The position numbers and the translations under genes were made by a program. A DNA stretch of 60,000 bases, from positions 20,674,001 to 20,734,000 of the forward strand of contig NC_092674.1 of NCBI RefSeq assembly GCF_964355755.1, read 5' to 3'. Position 1 is the first letter of the stretch. The number at the start of each line of letters is the position of its first letter. This document shows, one piece after another, positions 57,501 through 60,000 of the stretch. The stretch is from Antedon mediterranea. Its lineage: Eukaryota; Echinodermata; Crinoidea; Comatulida; Antedonidae. Under the pieces are notes generated by a model, which did not search any database, was not told the DNA's origin, and was given only the letters and a program-made list of their open reading frames with translations.

Positions 57501-59345
57501 TTTCTCTCTACAACTTGCTTCTACAAATGCAGACAAAGAAAGAGATTCTAAGTTAAGTATCATTTTGTTTGAATGAGGCTGATCATAAAGATATTAACTT
57601 GAATACAGAGAGTCGACGAAATCTAAATGATGTGGTTAAACTATATCCCTATATATGTATATGAGAGGACATGTATATGTGGGACTTGCTGGATTTACAT
57701 CTATTTATCAGGGTCATTGAGCGTGGTATTATTGGAATAACACAAATTAATGATTTCATCAGAGTTGGCAAATCTAGTTAACATTTAAAGAGAGATGATA
57801 TCCCGATTAATGAAGAATGCTGCAATTCGCACAAAGGTTGGCCATGGCATGATGAAATTGGACAGGAAATGTTTGAGGCATTGGTAAAAGTCTTGTAGAA
57901 GGCAAACTGTCTATATGGGATCCTAAGAAAAAGACGAATATTGGCAAAAAAATATATATGACGGTGAATACAGGTGACAAACTGATCAAAGTAAAAGAGG
58001 ACTCCTATAGAGATTATTTGCCGGTGAAATGAGATATTTCAGTTATTTTTCCAATTTGTTTCTGAACAAGGTTGTTGGGAACGCAGATCAGTCTGTGGAA
58101 GTTTGATGGATACAGTAGTAGAGAACGAAGGAAGGTCAACTTACTGTATCGCATTCAAGATTAGAAATATTTCATTGAAGGACTTTGGCAGAGTTAGTTG
58201 TCATTTAACTGAAGAAGTTTATGAGATGTTTTAATATGAAGAAGTGTACTGTCAAAAATGGCGGCTATTTTAAAATTCAAAATGGCCGCCATTTTGTGTT
58301 AATCACCAATGTTGTTGTCATAGGCCTATCATTTTATGTGATTTCAATCAACGTCATAACTTGCACATGTTTTAATAAGAAATTTAATCCATTTTTTAAA
58401 AATGGCGGCCATTTTGAAATTCAAAATGTCAGAATACTAATGAATATAGATTTATAATAATTCTTATATAGCAGAGAACCCATATGAACTTAAAATATTA
58501 TTCATAATGGATGTTACTTTGTCCAATATGGTACATTTATTGGATATTTTACGTATTGGCGGCCATCTTGGATTTGACACCCTTAAGCTTTTAAAAAAAA
58601 ATGGCAACATATTTTTTTCATTACTTTACATCCTAAAGACACTAAATCAGCTGGAATTTTGCTTTTAACAAAAAAATTACACGAAATTACATTGTGGCCT
58701 ACACTATGTGTGCGTGAAATCCATCTTTAAACTGTACACGTTTCCCTAAATACGATTCCCTTACATTGTAAAACCTTCAAATGCATTAATGCATTAAGGA
58801 ATAGGCATAAACATTTGTTTTTCACGAATGTTAAGTACCCCCACCCTCCCACACTCCTATTTTAACCCATTGCGTACCGGATGGGCATCACAATTATTAT
58901 GTTCTGCTATATGATCGATGTATCAAGGAATTAAAAGTCTTAGAGAGATGACCAAATGACCTTATACCATACATAGTATCGTTTGCATGGGGGATTTCAA
59001 CATGCCACCCATCCACGTTTACTCCTGATATGTAGGCCTATGTTTTCGTTACAATGTGCACTCTTTCAAGATAAAACATACGATTCTGCGTTCAGTGACC
59101 TTTTAAATAGCATTCATAATTTATGCATGCTATGGGTTTGGATCCAAGATGTCTTCCGTAGCATTAATTATCGTGGTGGTATATGACGGGGTACTATAGA
59201 GAGACCCATGTAGGCCTACAATTTAAACCGATCTGAAGTCACACACTCTAACAAAATATTGAACTTACCGTCCTGGTCTAGGGTCAGACACAATAACATT
59301 AATAAAACAAAGAAGTAGGATGCCTACAGGTAACACCTTCATCAT
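28400..59345 (-). CDS. Large single-pass EMI/EGF/CCP/Ig/GCC2-GCC3 cell-surface protein, 20 coding exons
   Basis: Coding exons (minus strand): 59269-59345, 54439-54548, 53735-53824, 49285-49377, 48688-48807, 47751-47843, 45835-45951, 45261-45356, 44410-44523, 43963-44073, 43539-43661, 42796-42969, 41525-41701, 38668-39947, 38402-38477, 34252-38268, 33778-33942, 30468-30517, 29971-30088 and 28400-28521. All have GT/AG borders, all phases match, and the total is 7323 nt (2440 codons plus TAA). The order is signal peptide, EMI (about 26-93), eight EGF exons (93-382), two CCP (382-499), a ninth EGF plus a novel ectodomain (499-951), a helical and Cys-rich region with a furin-like RRRR (near 1715), Ig (1966-2051) and Ig (2054-2142), GCC2/GCC3 (2290-2330), TM (2366-2394), tail to 2440. 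These domains mediate adhesion, ligand binding or scavenging in related proteins; the specific role is unknown. Confidence 0.87.
28631..29214 (+). repeat. Solo LTR in intron 19 of the large gene
   Basis: 584 bp from TGTAATATA to TATATTACA (perfect 9-bp inverted ends, TG..CA), flanked on both sides by ATAT (28627-28630 and 29215-29218). A TATTTAAG TATA-like box lies near 28825 and AATAAA at 29136-29141, the layout of an LTR read on the plus strand. No internal retroviral sequence adjoins, so it is a solo LTR. The target duplication is only 4 bp in AT-rich DNA, which weakens the boundary call. Confidence 0.6.
30635..33695 (+). mobile_element. Two head-to-tail Helitron-like non-autonomous elements in intron 17
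   Basis: Copy 1 (30635-32148) and copy 2 (32191-33695) are about 1.5 kb each and align end to end. Both start TCTTTCTGTACA and end with the hairpin AATTCGTCA-AAG-TGACGAATT followed after 5 nt by CTAG and then a T. A 5' TC, a 3' hairpin and CTRR before a T are Helitron features. The base before the TC is T, not the expected A, so the class is probable, not proven. No Rep/helicase frame is present. Confidence 0.65.
33778..33942 (-). CDS. Exon 17 of the large gene: GCC2/GCC3 (ephrin-receptor-like) cysteine module
   Basis: It encodes [27 protein letters not shown], the diagnostic C-P-x-G-x-Y/F-Q pattern of the GCC2/GCC3 module, followed by an acidic Ser/Thr-rich stalk. The first codon is completed from exon 16 (TGT G|TG). 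The donor is CCGT|GTATGT at 33778. Confidence 0.85.
34252..38268 (-). CDS. Exon 16 of the large gene: 4-kb exon with helical, Cys-rich and two Ig regions
   Basis: A single 4017-nt exon, uninterrupted. In protein order: about 290 residues with N-glycosylation sites, a helical stretch of coiled-coil character (about 37250-36990), a cysteine block with CCIKK, GCCDIC and ECCEEC and a hydrophobic segment between (about 36960-36590), a second helical stretch (about 36500-36170), a basic furin-like site RSVRRRRG (35977-36002) with RNRRD after it, then two Ig domains (35224-34968 with [15 protein letters not shown]; 34962-34690 with FTCQASA/WYVCEAS). The hydrophobic segment is probably not a membrane anchor, because glycosylation sites and Ig domains follow. 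No homologue recognised for the first 1000 residues. Confidence 0.88.
38402..39947 (-). CDS. Exons 14-15 of the large gene: EGF plus a large unrecognised ectodomain
   Basis: Exon 14 (38668-39947, 1280 nt) opens with one more EGF ([12 protein letters not shown]...[13 protein letters not shown]) and then about 385 residues I cannot assign. They are beta-rich with scattered cysteines ([36 protein letters not shown]) and many N-x-S/T sites. The first part ([13 protein letters not shown] to [15 protein letters not shown]) could be an Ig-like or similar sandwich. Exon 15 (38402-38477) is a 76-nt linker into the giant exon 16. Confidence 0.8.
39985..41304 (-). repeat. Dispersed repeat family R1, copy B
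   Basis: It shares ACCATCTAGGTCGT, GGTTCTCGAATACACAGTAA, AATTAGCACCCTGGGA, TAGACAGTGTATACCACG and CCCTTACGTAAATTTATATA with copy A (17675-18660). About 260 extra bases (roughly 40210-40470) are inserted compared with copy A. It occupies the intron between exons 13 and 14 of the large gene. Confidence 0.75.
41525..42969 (-). CDS. Exons 12-13 of the large gene: two sushi/CCP domains
   Basis: Exon 12 (42796-42969) has NPCVEIG..., [14 protein letters not shown] and [10 protein letters not shown]. Exon 13 (41525-41701) has [30 protein letters not shown] and [11 protein letters not shown]. Each shows four cysteines and the W before the last, the CCP signature. One domain per exon with 1-1 phase is normal for CCP modules. 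Confidence 0.9.
42510..42640 (+). repeat. CGACC-repeat family copy in intron 12
   Basis: CAAGGCCATATACATG, GCAGTCGCCTGCG, TTTGAGTTAGTGTTTTCGAC, a CGACC-type run and GTCGCGTTTGCAAGCGAC follow in the reverse order of 6567-6700. The last block is an inverted repeat (GTCGC..GCGAC) that probably marks the element end. Confidence 0.65.
43539..49377 (-). CDS. Exons 4-11 of the large gene: eight EGF-like modules
   Basis: Each exon encodes about one EGF module and has symmetric 1-1 phase. Exons 4, 6 and 8 (49285-49377, 47751-47843, 45261-45356) encode short non-calcium EGFs ([35 protein letters not shown]). Exons 5, 7, 9, 10 and 11 (48688-48807, 45835-45951, 44410-44523, 43963-44073, 43539-43661) encode calcium-binding-type EGFs that start D-I/V-N/D-E-C (L-N-E-C in exon 7). 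Exon 11 has a doubled start, [12 protein letters not shown]. The first six alternate strictly short/calcium-binding, which suggests a duplicated two-exon unit. Confidence 0.88.
46051..46960 (+). repeat. Tandem array of four tRNA-Thr-like units in intron 6
   Basis: Units start with ATAATTACAATCCTGTTG near 46051, 46309, 46561 and 46699. Each contains a tRNA-like segment (46124-46195, 46382-46453, about 46634-46696 truncated, 46765-46836): GCTCGGTGGTCTAGAGG, a stem-loop CCAGG-CTAGTGA-TCTGG with anticodon AGU (Thr), and GTGGGTTCGAGTCCC. The second half of each full unit has TTGCGAA-TTTTTTC-GCAAGTA-like inverted sequence and CTCAACTCCCTGACGC. The acceptor stem does not close well, so functional tRNAs are unlikely. 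Confidence 0.85.
47060..47345 (-). repeat. tRNA-derived SINE, same family as 12103-12415
   Basis: On the minus strand it reads CTGGCCGAGCGGTTAAGACA, GGGTTCGAGGCTCACTCG, ACGAGTCTTCTCGGATAAGG, ACTTTAAAGAACCTAGTAC and CGAGACGAGTAGGGGGTTAC, matching the copy in the transporter intron block by block. An extra short segment (CCATGGTTCTGGTGGTAG) follows the head in this copy. Confidence 0.82.
48900..48995. repeat. Imperfect CAA/CAG-rich simple repeat in intron 4
   Basis: About 95 bp of ATCATCAACAACAGCAATAG-type trinucleotide mixture. The reverse strand gives an alanine/valine-rich reading without biological meaning here. Confidence 0.8.
49590..49615 (+). repeat. Isolated end of repeat family R1
   Basis: TCTATATATAAATTTACG and the following TAAGGGCA match the terminal 26 bp of copies A, B and C exactly, after which similarity stops. 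The preceding base is A. Confidence 0.6.
49699..52966. mobile_element. Giant foldback (inverted-repeat) element in intron 3
   Basis: The left arm starts GTAACCATATATTA and the right arm ends TTAATATATGGTTAC. Between them the two halves are reverse complements for about 1.5 kb each, with a centre near 51150: e.g. GGTATGGGTATACAGATATA (left, twice) against TATATCTGTATACCCATACC (right), and AACATCCACATACAGTAC facing its complement across the centre. Each arm itself holds two tandem units of about 390 bp containing AAAGGTCAATATACCC and AAATTGTATCTTCGCAAC. No coding frame. This is the structure of foldback or long-TIR non-autonomous transposons. Confidence 0.85.
52494..52755 (-). mobile_element. 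Non-LTR-type insertion with (AAAAT)n tail inside the foldback right arm
   Basis: About 260 bp interrupt the right arm at a point where the left arm is continuous (near 49905). On the minus strand the insert ends GAAAATAAAATAAAATAAAA, a LINE/SINE-type tail, and ATATA is repeated on both sides. No tRNA head is visible, so a truncated LINE 3' end is the simplest reading. Confidence 0.6.
53735..54548 (-). CDS. Exons 2-3 of the large gene: EMI domain
   Basis: Exon 2 (54439-54548) ends with [13 protein letters not shown] and exon 3 (53735-53824) starts with YRTERY and contains YFCCDGW followed by GCTI. This matches the C-terminal half of EMI domains (C..LNW..C.., YRT, CCxGW, GC.I) as in MEGF/EMILIN-type proteins. 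The acceptor for exon 3 was chosen as GTCTAG| (53824) because it keeps the frame; an AAAG acceptor 17 bp upstream would hit a stop. EMI domains usually mediate multimerisation. Confidence 0.75.
55247..58702. mobile_element. 3.5-kb element with long imperfect terminal inverted repeats in intron 1
   Basis: Both ends start GTGTAGGC (reading inward) and share TTTTTTGTTAAAAGCAAA, ATGAAAAAAA-ATATGTTGCC and CAAGATGGCCGCC over about 190 bp in inverted orientation. Copies of AAAATGGCGGCCATTTTG-like palindromes lie inside both ends. The middle contains a decayed plus-strand frame. No target duplication is obvious, so the exact ends are provisional. Confidence 0.65.
57877..58032 (+). pseudogene. Remnant reading frame inside the intron-1 element
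   Basis: The plus frame [19 protein letters not shown] followed by [20 protein letters not shown] runs to a TGA at 58030-58032. Its composition looks protein-like, and it resembles a segment of uncharacterised proteins common in echinoderm and cnidarian assemblies (from memory, unverified). Stops and shifts surround it, and the flanking 57000-57870 looks like the decayed rest of the same gene. Confidence 0.35.
59269..59345 (-). CDS. Exon 1 of the large gene: signal peptide
   Basis: Two consecutive ATGs (59345 and 59342) are followed by [20 protein letters not shown], a clear signal peptide with a hydrophobic core and probable cleavage after the VIVS segment. The donor CG|GTAAGT leaves phase 2, matched by the next exon at 54548. 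Intron 1 (about 4.7 kb) holds a transposon-like element at 55247-58702. Confidence 0.8.
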
Positions 59346-60000
59346 TGCTGTGTGTTGTTGCATTTGCCACACTTCGACAACAAAGCGTTTTTGTTATGCT
59401 ATAGAGATGTTGGAAATTCCACTCTGACGTCATTAGTTGGCGCTGAGTGTGGACGTTGGGAATTACACTTGGGAAATACGAGCCTCTTAAATCAAAATTG
59501 GATAAGAGTGACATTCGATTCTATGAATTTATGACTTTCGACTGAAAAATAAAAGAACGTTAATTGCTATCGAGGTAGTGTCCGCAGGGTTGGATTGTCA
59601 TCCTAATTATTATTTTTTTATATATATTGTGTTCTATAATCGTCGGATTTAGTGTGATTGGGCCTAACGCGATGACTTCATGTATGTATTAGTAGGCCTA
59701 TGATGATTACTTTTCCTCCATGAATTAATACAGTATGTCAAATCATTTCACAGATAAAGTCACTTAAATGCCAAGAAACCGATGTCTATTATAGATGTTT
59801 GATTTAGCACAAAAAAAATTCTAAAAAATCACAACCATTTTCAAAACGATACTAGGCCTAAATTTAGAGATTGAAGACATGGTGTTCTTAGGATTTATTG
59901 TGTGATTGATAATGCACTTACAAAAATAAATTCAGTCAACAATGTCGTATTGTATTTGTAGGCCTTTCATATTTTATAGGCCTCTATTAAAGTGAAACGT
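59346..60000. other. Upstream region of the large gene
   Basis: This should contain the 5' UTR and promoter. Several TAGGCCTA words occur (for example at about 59693, 59853 and 59980), and I see no further exon. No convincing TATA box at a fixed distance from the ATG could be chosen. Confidence 0.4.

Overview
Eukaryotic (metazoan) genomic DNA: AT-rich, long introns with GT..AG borders, and many transposon relics. The protein families, the SINEs with tRNA heads, the repeated AAGATGGCCGCC-type motifs and the very frequent 8-mer TAGGCCTA suggest a marine invertebrate deuterostome, probably an echinoderm. This assignment is an inference; nothing in the window proves the species.

Layout. 1-5465: minus-strand Ty3/gypsy retrotransposon with many lesions, its protease split by a 1.9-kb hAT-like element that has an exact 8-bp target duplication. 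5466-8396: intergenic, with a few dispersed repeats. 8397-16674: a complete ten-exon minus-strand SLC7A-type amino-acid transporter gene (483 codons by my splice reconstruction; all exon phases agree). A second, paralogous and phase-compatible first exon lies at 19091-19523, and a broken third copy at 26268-26495. 17675-26265: repeat-rich DNA with tRNA-derived elements, LINE fragments, a second hAT copy and dense perfect palindromes. 28400-59345: one very large minus-strand gene. I assembled 20 coding exons (7323 nt, 2440 codons plus stop) encoding a signal peptide, an EMI domain, eight single EGF exons, two sushi/CCP domains, a ninth EGF fused to a large unrecognised ectodomain, a 4-kb exon with helical and cysteine-rich blocks, a furin-like site and two Ig domains, then a GCC2/GCC3 cysteine module, one transmembrane helix and a short tyrosine-rich tail. 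Every junction keeps the frame, so I consider the model strong. I do not recognise the complete architecture as a named family.

The introns of the large gene hold much of the unusual structure: a solo LTR, two head-to-tail Helitron-like elements, a tandem array of tRNA-Thr-like units, a SINE matching one in the transporter gene, a 3.3-kb foldback (giant inverted repeat) with a nested insertion, and a 3.5-kb element with inverted ends around a decayed reading frame.

The two genes are independent: one is a membrane amino-acid exchanger light chain, the other a cell-surface or shed adhesion/recognition protein. No operon logic, CRISPR or prokaryotic feature is present. All splice sites were read by eye, without transcript evidence.
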